DNA of 64,000 nucleotides, taken from NCBI GenBank assembly GCA_020744225.1, contig JAGMWG010000003.1, positions 1,550,001-1,614,000 on the forward strand. The letters run 5' to 3'. The position numbers and the translations under genes were made by a program. The first letter of the stretch is position 1, and each line of letters begins with the position of its first letter. Positions 34,791 through 45,622 of this stretch are shown here, piece after piece. A model generated the notes under the pieces. That model searched no databases. It saw nothing but the letters and a program-made list of their open reading frames with translations, and was not told where the DNA came from. Origin of the DNA: Paraphoma chrysanthemicola. Its lineage: Eukaryota; Ascomycota; Dothideomycetes; Pleosporales; Phaeosphaeriaceae.

Positions 34791-36071
34791 ATGTCTGCCA
34801 CAGAAGAAGAGAACGCGCAGCAAGTCCAAGCAACGCGACCTGACGAAGATGGCGACACCATCGTCGTTGCTGTACCTAAGCAGCGTTCTATGCGTCCAGC
34901 AGGCTCACAGCCGCCAGTTGCAAAGAGACCATCCAGATCTCAGAAAGCGGCGCCAAAGGCAAGCGCGCCTCCCAAGAAGTCGCTCGACCATATTGTCTTG
35001 GTCAACGCGATAGACTGCGACATGCTCACGAATTTTGTCGAGCTCGCTGGCGGCCTAGACCCTCAGATTCGCATCCTCGAGATCCACCTCGACGCAGGCA
35101 AAGTCGACGACCTGTTTGACTTCCGCCTCGCCGTCGCCCTCACCGCACTTCACCCGCGCAATGATGGTGAAAACCCACATCGTCTTCTTGCCATCAAGAT
35201 CATTCTCAAGGGAACTTACCTGTACACGCGGTATGCCTACCATCTCACCTCCCCCGCGTTGTCAGAAGACGTCAATCAGCGCCTGATGCAGCTTGCTACC
35301 GGCGGTCTGAGCGAGCAAGACAAGCTGGGCCTCACATATGCCATCTCCAGCAACGAGAAATCCGTGGCCAATGCCCTCCTCGGGCTCCGCGCCATCAAGC
35401 ACGTCCTCATCGAAGGCCTCGGCAGAATGGAAGGAGAATTTGCGCAAGTCGTGAAAAGGACTTTGACACAACCTCCTGGCACAACGATGGTAGAACCTGT
35501 AGGCAGCGACCCAGTCGCGCTATCCACACTACAGCTATACGGCCAAGGGACGGCAGTATCGCGGCAGTACTACCTCAGAGAGCAACAGACAGAGCGCCAG
35601 GGTGAACGTGGTTTCTTGCCTTACGCGACCAGAACCATCACGCAGCGACATGACTTCTCTACCCTCACTGCCAAGCAGCGCTATCTCATTGACGAGAAGC
35701 AGCAGCTCCTCGGCCACTGGCTCTCCAAAACAGACGCCGAGGCACGAGAAACGGGCGCTGCGGTTGTGCCTAAGTGTCGGTACCAGCGCCCCTTGAGAGT
35801 GGTTGTTGTCGACGATGACGCTTTCGATAGACCAGAACATGGGGCGAGTGGTAGAGCGCCGGCTCCAAAAAGGAAGCGCGATTGGAAAGAAGAGCTGGGG
35901 ATAGAGAGAACGGTACGGTTCAGGGTGAGGAAAGATGAAGAAGAGGAGAAGAAGAAAAGGAAGAAGGATAAAGAGGTGAAGGATACTGGTGATGGTTTCG
36001 AAGAAGTTCCGGGCCGGAAGCGGCTGACGGATCTGGTGAACTCAGTTGAGTTGGGGTGGAAGGTGCGCTAG
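34791..36071 (+). CDS. Unrecognised protein with basic, nuclear-type C-terminus
   Basis: Single open frame; 426 residues from ATG 34791 (an ATG at 34764 would add nine residues, but the sequence MSATEEE.. is the better start). Not recognised. The N-terminal 75 residues are low-complexity (P/K/A); residues about 75-260 look folded, with helices around DCDMLTNFVELAGGLDPQIRI, FDFRLAVALTALHP, LLAIKIILKGTYLYTRYAYH and ANALLGLRAIKHVLIEGLGRM. A loop region with LTAKQRYLIDEKQQLLGHWL follows, then a strongly basic region containing PAPKRKRDW and KKKRKKDKE, both plausible nuclear localisation signals. Codon use and length support a real gene. Confidence 0.7.
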   Translation: MSATEEENAQQVQATRPDEDGDTIVVAVPKQRSMRPAGSQPPVAKRPSRSQKAAPKASAPPKKSLDHIVLVNAIDCDMLTNFVELAGGLDPQIRILEIHLDAGKVDDLFDFRLAVALTALHPRNDGENPHRLLAIKIILKGTYLYTRYAYHLTSPALSEDVNQRLMQLATGGLSEQDKLGLTYAISSNEKSVANALLGLRAIKHVLIEGLGRMEGEFAQVVKRTLTQPPGTTMVEPVGSDPVALSTLQLYGQGTAVSRQYYLREQQTERQGERGFLPYATRTITQRHDFSTLTAKQRYLIDEKQQLLGHWLSKTDAEARETGAAVVPKCRYQRPLRVVVVDDDAFDRPEHGASGRAPAPKRKRDWKEELGIERTVRFRVRKDEEEEKKKRKKDKEVKDTGDGFEEVPGRKRLTDLVNSVELGWKVR

Positions 36072-36309
36072 CGTGGGGTCACGGGTGAGATTGAGCAGGT
36101 TGAAGGCAAGCGTGAAGGCGTATGGCAGGAGCGAAGAAGGCCGTTAAAAGCTTGAAGCTTGCTGCGACAGCGTATAAATGTCTCTCGATAGATCAAAAGG
36201 CTTGGTAGACGCAGACGAAGCGCAGAGGATAGAAGTTCGTACATGGATGTGGATTGGACATGGTAAAGACTGACCATTACTCTGCGTTATGGTACTCGAG
36301 CAACCGCGA
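36072..36309. other. Convergent 3' gap
   Basis: 238 bp between convergent gene ends; no gene seen. Confidence 0.5.
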
Positions 36310-38317
36310 TCAAATAGAGTCTGCTTCCGAAGCTTTCGCTGCAACAGTAGGCTCCTTATCGTCGTCCTTCCCCTTGATAGACTCGCCGTCGAGCACGACT
36401 GCAGTCTCGCTATCGAACTTGTATTTCCTGAACTGCAGCGTCGGAACGCGATTGTCGTACAAGAAATCGAGCTGCTCGATCGAAAAGCCCTTCATCTCTG
36501 GAACCACGAAGAAGACCCACGCCACGGTGACAAAAGAGAAAGCCGCCCAGATGAAGCCCTGAGAGAGCATTAGCGTATCGTAACGAAGACAATGAAGGAT
36601 AACTCACAATTCTACCACCAAGGTTTCCGTATCCCTTGTCCTGAATATACGGTGACACAGACGTGATAAGGAGCGATACGCCAAAACCAAAGAAGCACGC
36701 AATGGCCTGGACTTTCTCTCTGTTGCGCGACGGTGCCGCTTCCGCCGTCGTGATCCAGATAAGGGGCGACTGTACTCCAAAGGAGATTTCCCACAGGAAG
36801 ATCAGTGCGATCGAAGCTTTGCCTTGGACATCTGTGGGGGTCTGGAAAGCAACAACTAAGCTTGACACGATCAGCAGCGACACACCGCAGAATGACGCTG
36901 TCGAGATCAAGATTGGTCGGCGGCCAACGGTATCGGGCAGGAAATGTCCCGTGAGTATGGCAACGTAATACTTAAGGTAGAGGTACAAAGTCAGCGACAT
37001 GTTCAGGGCTGGTGCATATACTTAGCATGACTGAGGCGAGACGCCTCTTGAGTGGTGTTTCGGTTATTCAAGAAAACTTCGTGGAAGGTACGTACTGAAT
37101 GCAGTTAGCGACTATTTACTCTAGAGTGTTTAATACGTGTGTTCTACTCAAAAGCAAAGACACCAAGACTTTTACGCAGTTGTTGCTTAAAGGTCTTGAA
37201 TATGCTTGCTCAAACAGCTCAAACACTTTGTACTGAGGAGTTATTACCCAGTGTGTATAGACCCATGATCACAGGGAAGACGTTCGTGACGCCAGTCGAG
37301 GTAAGAAAGGACACAATATAGCTGTTCATGTATGCCGAGCCCTGGGCTTGCTGCAGCGACTGGATGCCGACTGCGATAAGGAGACGGCGGAGGTCCGGCC
37401 CACGCGTGAGGTCGACCCAGCGAGCTGCGTTCTCACAGTTCCGCTCAGTGTCGATTGCCAGCTGGATTTCTTCAATGTATTTGGGAGCATCAAAGTCGTT
37501 CGTCGGCGTCAAGAACAGTCGCTTCGCAGCAAAGATTGCATCGTCGTGTCGCCTGTGAGATTCGGTCAGTCTGCACACATGATCAGGACTGCTTACTCAC
37601 CCTTTCCAAACCAACCATCTTGGTGACTCTGGCAGGAATGGAGATAATACGACCATGATGCTCGGTGCGATGAGCTGAAGCCCCATCGGTATGAGGTAAG
37701 CCGATGGTGTCAGGCTCTTAGACGAAGCGTACACCACGCCAGCAGCCAAGATGACACCCAAGATCTGGACATTCTGGTAGATGCTGACAGCGAAGCCACG
37801 AGCAGTGCCCGTCGCTGTCTCAGAAAGATAGATGGGAACGATGTTGACGGCCAGGCCCATAGCTATGGAAGCAATTACCTTGCCAGCGACGAATTGACCG
37901 AATCGAGCTTTACCACCGGTAGCACTCGTAACTTCGATCAAGACGCCAATGATTGACACGACCCCAGTGGTGATAAGGGAGAGTCTGCGCCCCAGAAAGT
38001 TGTTCAGATACATCGCGATCAGACACCCAACCACTGCAAGTGCTGTAAGCTTTTCGACGCCTTCGGTCTCTGACCTCGTAGTACCTACTGATTCCGCCAG
38101 ACTGTACGGAGCTGCCAGCGGAGAGCTGAGGCGTGGAGAGGTTGCAAGTCTTCACTCCATCGACATCGGCACACGAGCCATAGTCAGACAAGAATCTTTG
38201 GGACCCAAGAATCGTTCCCCACCACCCATTGTCGAAGCCGAATAAAAAAGCACCGACGGAGGCAAGGAACATGCAGTAGATGCCCGTGGGCGTTGTGCCG
38301 TGGAGGTACTTGAACAT
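36310..38317 (-). CDS. MFS sugar-porter family transporter
   Basis: Twelve-helix proton/sugar symporter of the plasma membrane, about 530 residues in five exons. Family signatures: TM1 with FLFGFDNGWWGTILG, N-terminal N(N)FLGRR loop, P-I-Y-L-S-E-T between TM4 and TM5, PESPRWL after TM6, QSLQQAQGSAYMNSYIVSF in TM7, D-T-V-G-R-R in the second half and PEMKGFSIEQLD after TM12. The first intron (about 38049-38095) yields SGGIMVGCLIAMYLNN. The third intron (37009-37247) is 239 nt, several times longer than the others here. The substrate cannot be read; the general shape (VETKG replaced by PEMKG) is like hexose, glucoside or quinate porters. It is divergent from the PhyH-type gene, suggesting co-control. 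Confidence 0.88.
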
Positions 38318-38716
38318 GGTCGTCTATGTTCTTGATACATGTATCGATGAAGTAATCAGCAAAGTCGGTCGATCGTGGAACGACTGGAGCCCCCAGATCG
38401 CGCCCTGAGAGCACAACTGCTCCTTGAATAGGCATATTCGTGGTCAAAGTCCCAGTATCGGAAGCGTGTTAACCTATCTCGAGTTACGATAGGAGCACAT
38501 CTCGCCCGGGACTCGCCCGAGCCGGCTGGTGCAGCCAATAGTATACACGCAACGCGCAGCCCCGGAAATCTCGACCCATGATGAACGACATGTTTGAAGG
38601 ATTTCTGCGGGGCCAACCCGGAAATCATCCTGATAAAAGGTGCGGATAATGCGCTCCTTTCATACTGCCGCTTTCAGCCTCAAAGTCTTGCGATAACTTA
38701 TCAACACTTTGTCAAT
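38318..38716. promoter_or_regulatory. Divergent promoter of transporter and dioxygenase genes
   Basis: 399 bp. It contains an inverted CGG-N7-CCG pair (38608-38620), two exact copies of CCCGGAAATC (38561-38570 and 38617-38626), two copies of CTCGCCCG (38501 and 38513) and a CCAAT at about 38535. CGG triplets in inverted order are the usual targets of Zn2Cys6 regulators, and such a gene lies 1.2 kb downstream. Binding is inferred, not shown. Confidence 0.5.
38608..38620. promoter_or_regulatory. CGG-N7-CCG inverted pair
   Basis: CGG at 38608-38610 and CCG at 38618-38620 with seven bases between, 97 bp before the PhyH start. This is the form expected for a dimeric zinc-cluster factor site; chance occurrence in GC-rich DNA is possible. 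Confidence 0.35.
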
Positions 38717-39885
38717 ATGCCGCACTACGAGAACGAGCCAAAGATCGATACTAGCGCTGCAACTGGTGATTGGAGAGAAGACCTGTTTAGGGATGGTTTT
38801 GTCGTTGTAAAAGGTGTGCTGTCACCGGAAAAGGCACAGAGCTACCAGGAGCGCATGTTTGAGTGGCTTGAGACATTTCCATATGGATTCAAAGCTGAGG
38901 ACCAGTCAACTTGGAGCAAGGAGCATTTGCCCGAGCATATGAAGTGAGCGAAGCTGCTGAACGATCGTGGCAGCAGTTCCTAACGAACGAGCAGAGGTGG
39001 AATGTACCACGGGTATCGTGTCCAGCATGAAAAAGTGATATGGGATGCAAGAACGTGAGTGCTGAAGTTGTAGCAGTGAATGCGCTGACATTTGTAGTGA
39101 GCCAGCAATAATCGAAGCATTTGCGAAGCTTTGGGGCACAAAGGAGCTGCTAGTTTCATTCGACGGGATGAACCTGACACTGCCCTCAACAGATCTGAAG
39201 CCTTCGACCCCATGGCCCCATGTCGATCAGAATCCGAATCGCAAAGGGATGCAGTGCATCCAGGGCATACTCAATCTAGCCCCGAATGGTCCAGACGATG
39301 GTGGGTTGGTAGTCCTCAAAGGCTCCCACAAGGTAAATGAGACATTCTTCAAGTTGCATCCTGAAACCAAGGGTGCCGGCACTTGGGGCTCGATGGACTG
39401 GCATGGCTTCAATGAGGAGGAAGTGAATTGGTTCAAAGGACGTGGGTGCGAGGAAATCAAGGTCTGCGCAGATCCTGGCGGTATGTCAGCATCCACACCA
39501 TGGCACTGAGCCTCTGCTTACATGGCTTGTAGATCTTATCTTGTGGGACAGCCGACAGATTCATTACAACAAGGTGCCGAGTTCAGGAAAGGTGCGGGCG
39601 GTGATGTACATCTGCTACACGCCTGCATCTTTTGCCGCGAAAGAAGACATAGAGAAGAAGGCCGGTTACTTCAAGGAGCGCATCGGCACAGTAAGCGCCT
39701 TTATCTGCTCTTTCCATCTCAATACTAAAATGAAGCAGACCCACTGGCCCCACGCAAATATCTTCCTGCAGGAAGATAAGCACATTCGACTTGGAAAACC
39801 GGACTCTTATTCGAGAGATCGACCCGCACACGAACCTGAAGAGAGCGATCTCGTGCTCAAGCTGGCAGGTGTTACGGCATACTGA
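38717..39885 (+). CDS. Phytanoyl-CoA dioxygenase (PhyH) family protein
   Basis: Fe(II)/2-oxoglutarate-dependent oxygenase of the PhyH family, about 320 residues in five exons. Splicing joins HMK/GGMYHGYRVQHEKV, DAR/TEPAIIEAFAKLWGT, DPG/DLILWDSRQIHYN and IGT/THWPHANIF. The iron site is visible: H-V-D in PWPHVDQNPNR (HxD) and the distal His in LWDSRQIHYNKV; the arginine in KVRAVMYICYTP is the likely 2-oxoglutarate contact. Family members in fungi act in fatty-acid alpha-oxidation or in secondary metabolism; no peroxisomal signal is present at the C-terminus (ends GVTAY). The gene shares its promoter with an MFS sugar porter and meets the Zn2Cys6 gene tail to tail. Confidence 0.87.
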
Positions 39886-39902
39886 AAGAGGTGGTGGCGA
39901 TA

Positions 39903-41688
39903 TCAAGCCGTTCGTAGTTCTCGTAATATCAGAAGTGCATCTCGTGCCAATTTGTTTTCGGACTGAACGCTTTCTAAAGTTCTTTCGCTGTCTGCAATAG
40001 CCTGTACGAGCCGTAAGTCAGGCTCCGCGGTTCTTCGGACCTCCAACGCCAAAGTGACGGTGGCCGAGAACGTAACCATTGCGAAATCCCTGTGCGGATT
40101 AAGCAAGTATCTTCGTAACGCTGGGGTAACTTACCACGAACGTAGCCTTCTGAAAGCTACATGTCCAGAAGTTGCAGACTGCACTAGTCCCATCGCCGAA
40201 GAGATACAGACAGACCTCGCCCTGGCAAAATTGGTTGAGCCTTCCAGCCAGTAGGTCTGCAGCACGCGGTTGATGGCCAAACGATAGTAAAGTAGAACCA
40301 TAACAAGACTGGTCCTTTGGGTTGCGATCCAGGGCAGTATTTGCTCCATTTCTTTGTGTTCCTGGTTCGAAGGCAGGTCGTTGTTCTGCAGATGAAGAGG
40401 TATCTGTTCGATGACCTCAGCTAACTGGTCATCGGCCTGTATGACGAAATCGGCAATTCCTGACGGAGACCATCGACGCAGGCGGAGTTTGGCGTGTAGT
40501 TGGTGGTAGACTGTGGCTATCTTCGCCATAACTATATGGTACTGAACCGGACGCGGCGCCTTCTCTAGCGTGGGAATGCTTCCAAGATCAGCTTCTAGGA
40601 GCTGTGCATCGCTGATATCAGCCGGAAGTTGGCAATTGAAGTCTACATCATTGATACAGGGTGTTCGATTGGGAACGAAAATCCATTCGCAGATCACAAG
40701 CGTCCACCAGAGTCGTCTGCGAGTCTCCCTTTGGACCATTGTCTCACTGAGGTTGGCCTCATCGGAGCCGAGGCTGAGCTGCTGCGCAATGCGGATTGCC
40801 ACAGCCATTAAATTTGCATGTCGATGAGTTTCACCAATGGTGGAAGCAACATTGCCGAGAACCACAATGGTCTGTACAATATAGATGTGCGATTTCTGGA
40901 ACGCACATCGTCAGCCAGTTCAGTACAATTCAGTGTTTGCCAGAGCAATGGCCAGCTCACTTGTCTAGCGCAGCTAACAGTCGTCACCCATTCCCACTCA
41001 CCTGCAAGAAATCACCACAATCAAGGTAGAACAGTGCAGCACTGAACCAATTCCGGATAAGCTCGAAACGTGAGTCAATCGGTGCTCCACTCTGCGCGAA
41101 GTCTTCTTCGCTCATGAAACCAAGTGCAGAAGCAAGAACAGCGAAGTAGACGGAGAGCCACAAGGGATCAGCTGTGAAGAATGAACCACTGTGTGACCAG
41201 AACTCTTCGTGCTCTTGTCGGAAATTGGGGAAGAAGAATGCGAAATGCACCCAGGAGGTCCAGGTGTCTGCGAAATCAATGAACGTTCTACTGCAACGTT
41301 CGCCAGGCAAGGCAATGTCCTCATTGGAGGCCACAATCCGAGGTTCATACGCCTGGCCGATGGCGGCATAGAGACGCTTCTCATAAAACTCTGTCAGATC
41401 AACGGCAGGAGCATGAGTCGTCTCCGTTACTTGGGATCTTGATACAAGCTCAGCCAGTCGTGCATTTTCAAGAAGCAACTCAGCGACCGAAGGACTAGAG
41501 CCCGGAATGTCAGCCGTGCGGACACGGCCTCGGACGAGGACCACCTCGCGTTTGCAGTCTGCCGCGGTGCCTCGATTGATGCAGGCTTGACATGGGATAT
41601 TCCTGCTACATCTGACCTTCCTTGCGGCGCAAGAAGTGCACGAAAGTGGTGCGCGCTGTGTGGAGCGATGGGCGGCCGGCATGCTCAA
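39903..41688 (-). CDS. Zn2Cys6 transcription factor with fungal-specific middle domain
   Basis: Nuclear regulator, about 540 residues in three exons. The zinc cluster sits at residues 17-45 with spacing C-x2-C-x6-C-x5-C-x2-C-x8-C (CTSCAARKVRC..), basic residues between the second and third cysteines as required for CGG contact. The fungal transcription factor domain spans about 150-450, with the family marks LGSDEANLSETMVQRETRRRLWWTLVICEW and RTPCINDVDFNCQLP. The last intron (about 40102-40130) joins RRLRSW to DFAMVTFSATVTLALEVRR. The stop is 17 bp from the stop of the PhyH gene. Target genes are unknown; the neighbours are the natural candidates. Confidence 0.88.
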
Positions 41689-42165
41689 AGAATGGTGGAC
41701 GTTATGGCAGGAGGACGATCCTCGTGAACAACGCGGGGTAACTAGCAGCCACTGTCACTCGCATAGTATTCTTGGTGTATTCGAGATAAACATGTCAGGC
41801 GAACGGATTGGTGAGAAAGGACCCGCAGACGTCTGAGGAAAGACCAGTCGGAGAATGCGCTAATCCATATTGGGCTGCATGGCACTCCCACACTTCACTT
41901 GTGCTCCACCTGTCGTCCGCGACATGTTTGCAAGGCTCACCAATCCACAAGTATGCATGATCGTGTAGCAGGCAACCTTGACGCCTGACTTCGACAGAGC
42001 TTGGCAATATGTGCTGGACAGCCATGGTTGGGCGCGGTTCACCAGGCTGAGCGTGGCTGAAGCCACCAGTCCTTCATATACACAGCCTTTCCCAGTGTTC
42101 GAAGTGAAGAACTCAAAGCCCTTCGACATCACTAGAGCAACGTTTCAACAGTAATCCGGTCTTCA
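41689..42165. other. Divergent region, Zn2Cys6 gene / membrane protein gene
   Basis: 477 bp between two divergent starts. Short ORFs without recognisable content. Confidence 0.5.
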
Positions 42166-43569
42166 ATGGCTTCGTTGCTCGTTTTCCTCGCCTTCGCAAC
42201 AATCACTGCGGCCACTGCTGCTACAGACCCCAGCATTGATAGCGATCCCACGGGCAAGCAAGGTTGGTACTCAGCACCAAACTACCGAGGAACCCTCGAC
42301 ATCGTATGGCCTTGCATCTTGACCGTATTTCTTTGTTGCTGGACCGCCGTTCACCCTGATATTCCAAGCCCTAAATCGAAATGGTGGCAACGGTATGCCG
42401 ATCGCACTGTTGGCTTACTTGTCGGGGTGTTCGCGCCAGAGATGTTTGTTTATCTTGCACTGACGGAGAAATCGTATGCGACCAAAACCGTCAAAAATAT
42501 GTCCGCCAGGGTCGGTGCAGAAAATTGGAGCGTGGCCCATGCCTTCTTTGCTAAGATGGGCGGCTTTGCAATTGACCTTAGGTCCGTGGACCAGGAAGAT
42601 TCGGATAGCACTCACTATGGCTACATCTACCAGGATTCTATCGCTCTGTGCTTCGAAAATGGGCGCATTTGTCAAGACACCTGGATTACGGCGAAGGAAA
42701 TCTGCGACAAAGGGAAAGCCGACAATCTTATCAAGGCTTTGACCATCACTCAAATATTGTGGCTCCTTGTCCAGAGCATCGCACGCGTCATACAGCATCT
42801 TCCGCTTACGACTCTTGAGTTGAGCACGTTGGCTTACATTCCATGCGCTACGTTGATATACTTCCTGTGGTGGGATAAACCATATGAGGTGAACGTCCCA
42901 ACATCAGTACAGCTCATCCCGCAGGCTCATCTCCAGGATGACACAACCTCAGTTCCAGTAGATGCCGGGGCTAGCTTACCAGGTGTTGGTCAAACGACCG
43001 CGAATGTGAGCCCAGTGCACGCCGGAGCAGTACCAGCCGATGTTGTTTCGGTAAGCAACAAATACGATTCCTTGCATGCCAGGAGAAACTGGATCGACAC
43101 AGTCAAAGACTCTGTCAACAGCTTCGAGCTCTATCCGATGCTCCATAGTGTTTCGTTGGAAAAACACGGCAACCTGTCCAAATGGGATGCCGTCTTTTTG
43201 TCGGCTGTGTTTTTCGTTGTTGGTGCGATTCACCTTACAGGATGGAACTTTGATTTCGCAACATCACTGGAGCAGAATCTGTGGAGAGGCTGTTCCCTGA
43301 TCACCGCATTCAGCCTTCCGCTGCTCTGGCTTGATGTGTTTGTAATCCAGAGCGTGATGGGGCGGGCTGTGAAAAGACTTGTGCGCAGGCCAATTTTCAA
43401 GAGAAAGTGGGTGGAAGCATGGACAATGTTGGTGGCAGTACTCGCAACCTCTTTATATTGCCTGGCAAGACTTTATCTCATCATCGAAGTATTTGTCGGC
43501 CTACGAGCCACGCCAAAAGCTGCTTTCAAGACGCCAGAATGGTCGAAGTTTGTACCGCACTTTGGCTGA
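42166..43569 (+). CDS. Multi-pass membrane protein, conserved fungal family of unknown function
   Basis: Intronless, 467 residues. The N-terminus (MASLLVFLAFATITAATA) looks like a signal peptide. Hydrophobic segments follow near residues 47-62 (WPCILTVFLCCWTAV), 82-100, 193-213, 223-242, 343-362, 375-398 and 410-440. Features I associate with a widespread ascomycete and basidiomycete family of uncharacterised membrane proteins are the motif CCWTAVHPDIPSP after the first span, a large loop, and the end block CLARLYLIIEVFVGLR...KTPEWSKFVPHFG. No enzyme motif or transporter signature is seen. It stands beside the regulator of the transporter/dioxygenase module but its link to it is unknown. Confidence 0.8.
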   Translation: MASLLVFLAFATITAATAATDPSIDSDPTGKQGWYSAPNYRGTLDIVWPCILTVFLCCWTAVHPDIPSPKSKWWQRYADRTVGLLVGVFAPEMFVYLALTEKSYATKTVKNMSARVGAENWSVAHAFFAKMGGFAIDLRSVDQEDSDSTHYGYIYQDSIALCFENGRICQDTWITAKEICDKGKADNLIKALTITQILWLLVQSIARVIQHLPLTTLELSTLAYIPCATLIYFLWWDKPYEVNVPTSVQLIPQAHLQDDTTSVPVDAGASLPGVGQTTANVSPVHAGAVPADVVSVSNKYDSLHARRNWIDTVKDSVNSFELYPMLHSVSLEKHGNLSKWDAVFLSAVFFVVGAIHLTGWNFDFATSLEQNLWRGCSLITAFSLPLLWLDVFVIQSVMGRAVKRLVRRPIFKRKWVEAWTMLVAVLATSLYCLARLYLIIEVFVGLRATPKAAFKTPEWSKFVPHFG

Positions 43570-44009
43570 TGCAGATGACAGAATATCAGATTCTAAGTCT
43601 GAATAGGTTTTTAAACGTGGCTTGGAAACAAGTGTCAGGTAGTAGTAAAGAAACTACAACCCTGTTCATTCACGCTCTCTTCAGAAATATGCAGCGCAAG
43701 AAAGGAACGCCCAACGCAATTGCACACAGCAAGCACCTTCCTCTGTACAACAAGTGCCGTCGCTCCTGCCATCAGACCAGGTCATGCCCACCACACTACA
43801 ATATGCGATCGGCACCTTCTACATTATCCAGCCTTCACTCCACAAAAGCCCAACACGTCCGCGACTGTATCACTCTAGCTGACCTCAACACCACCTTTAC
43901 CACAACACACCTACTTGGAAGCATCACAACATTCCTCACCTCTACATCCATCTCCACGCGGCCTAGCACATTCTACATTCGCTAGCCGCACTGTCATCAC
44001 CGCCCTGAT
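43570..44009. other. Intergenic, no gene seen
   Basis: 440 bp between tandem plus-strand genes. The frame 43407-43985 overlaps the previous gene and is a shadow. Confidence 0.5.
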
Positions 44010-45071
44010 ATGTTCTTCATCCCCAGCATGTTCGTCACCGGCATTATCCTCGCGCCCTTAGCCATCGCCACCCCTGCTGTGCAAGACCTCATCAACCTCC
44101 GCACCGTCATCGACGCGGCAGCGAACACGATCGGGGATACCAGAAACCCGAACCGCGGATGGGGCTTTGGTAGTCGTGAGGGCGTAATGGGCACGGCGGA
44201 TCTGGTGAACAATGTGACGAACACGGTGCTAGGAATGAAGTGGCAGATCGACACAAACAAGGTGAGTGAGAAGCCTTTGACTCTCAGCCGTGAACTGAAT
44301 GACTCTGACGAGAAGTAGACGGCATGGCTACTTCCTGATGATGCTACCAATCCAACCACAAAACTCACGACACCGACGCCTTTCACACCAACGCTGCCGC
44401 TGAGCACAAGCATCGTGATGCCGTCCGCGCTTCCAACTGCTGCCGCAAACGCTACGGTAGACTTATCGAAGCCATACATCGACTACGTCTCTGCGATTCC
44501 AAATCTCAGCACTGCACTAACATCACTGGGCCGGTACGTCCCTCCGCACATGCTGTGTCTACATACTGATACTTGCAACAGAGTCTACCACCGCGAAATG
44601 AACTCCCCCGTCAAAGAAGCCATCGCTGGACTTCAGCAATCCATCCCCACCCTCCAATCCGCCATGCTCCAAGACAACCTCATCAGCTCGCAAGCCGTAA
44701 TCCGCACCATCCGCGCAAGTAGCAGCCTCGAAGCCGCGCAGGTCGCTTGGGGCCGGTTCCTCAATCTGCCTGGCACCGTCGGTAGCGCGGGAAGCGACAC
44801 CGGCACGAGTGCTGGCAGTGCGGGACTCAGTAGAAAGTCACTCAAGGATACGGGCGGTGTCGCAAAGGCAAACCGGCCACCATCTGCGAAGGGACGGTAC
44901 TACACGCACGAAGATCTGTGGGGACGTGATGAGCCTAGGCCAAGACAGTCGAAGGAGGGTAAGGCCAGTTGGTATGATGCAGTTGTGCAGTGGGAGGAGC
45001 GCAGGGCAAGGCTTGTGAATGCGGTGATTGGTGCAGAGAACGCGAGGGTTGGACGGCCGTTTGTTGTCTGA
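44010..45071 (+). CDS. Probable secreted protein of unknown function
   Basis: Not recognised. Three exons (introns of roughly 57 and 46 nt, both GT..AG) give about 320 residues. The N-terminus MFFIPSMFVTGIILAPLAIATPA is a strong signal peptide, followed by helical segments (VQDLINLRTVIDAAANTIGD, ADLVNNVTNTVLGMKWQID), a T/P-rich linker (TPTPFTPTLPLSTS), helices SPVKEAIAGLQQSIPTLQSAML and SSLEAAQVAWGRFLNLP, a G/S-rich spacer, and a charged end with HEDLWGRDEPR and SWYDAVVQWEERRARL. Few or no cysteines, so not a typical small effector. The helix-linker pattern could fit a cell-wall-associated protein. Confidence 0.65.
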
Positions 45072-45622
45072 AAGACTCTGTAGCCTTGTATGCAGTTGGT
45101 CTGTTTTTTCAGAGAATTGTCAGCATCCTAATAAACGCATCTTGGAGCTGAACCGCCTTCTGAACTCGAGATGAAAGGTACCAGAAGACGACAATGAGAT
45201 GAGACAAGCACGGTTGATGTTGGACTAAAGGTCATGGAGACGGCACAACAGCGCTGACATTGCAAATGATGCTAAGCTAGTAATAGTACGGCAGGCAGTG
45301 CAGCCGAGTATGCTCAACGACTCGTTGCAACAAAAACCGGAGGGATATCTTTGACAATGAAGAAGTGAAAATGAGCTCATGATGCAAACGCGCAACAAAA
45401 CGCCTCATGCGGAGAGACCAACAAGACGCCCCGTTTCTTGTACCCATGCGTAATTCCCCCTCTCTTTCCAAAGCAATGCAAGTAAAAGACAGCTTCCGTG
45501 AAGATTGTGAAGATGAGATTTGCAACATCAAATGTCGTGTCAATGAGAGTGGTTTCGAAAGTAGTCGTCGCTCTCATTACAGCATACATTACAACAACAG
45601 TGTAGCAGATACTGTCTGTGAT
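45072..45622. other. Convergent 3' intergenic region
   Basis: 551 bp, ends of the secreted-protein gene and of the MIT gene. No gene seen. Confidence 0.5.
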
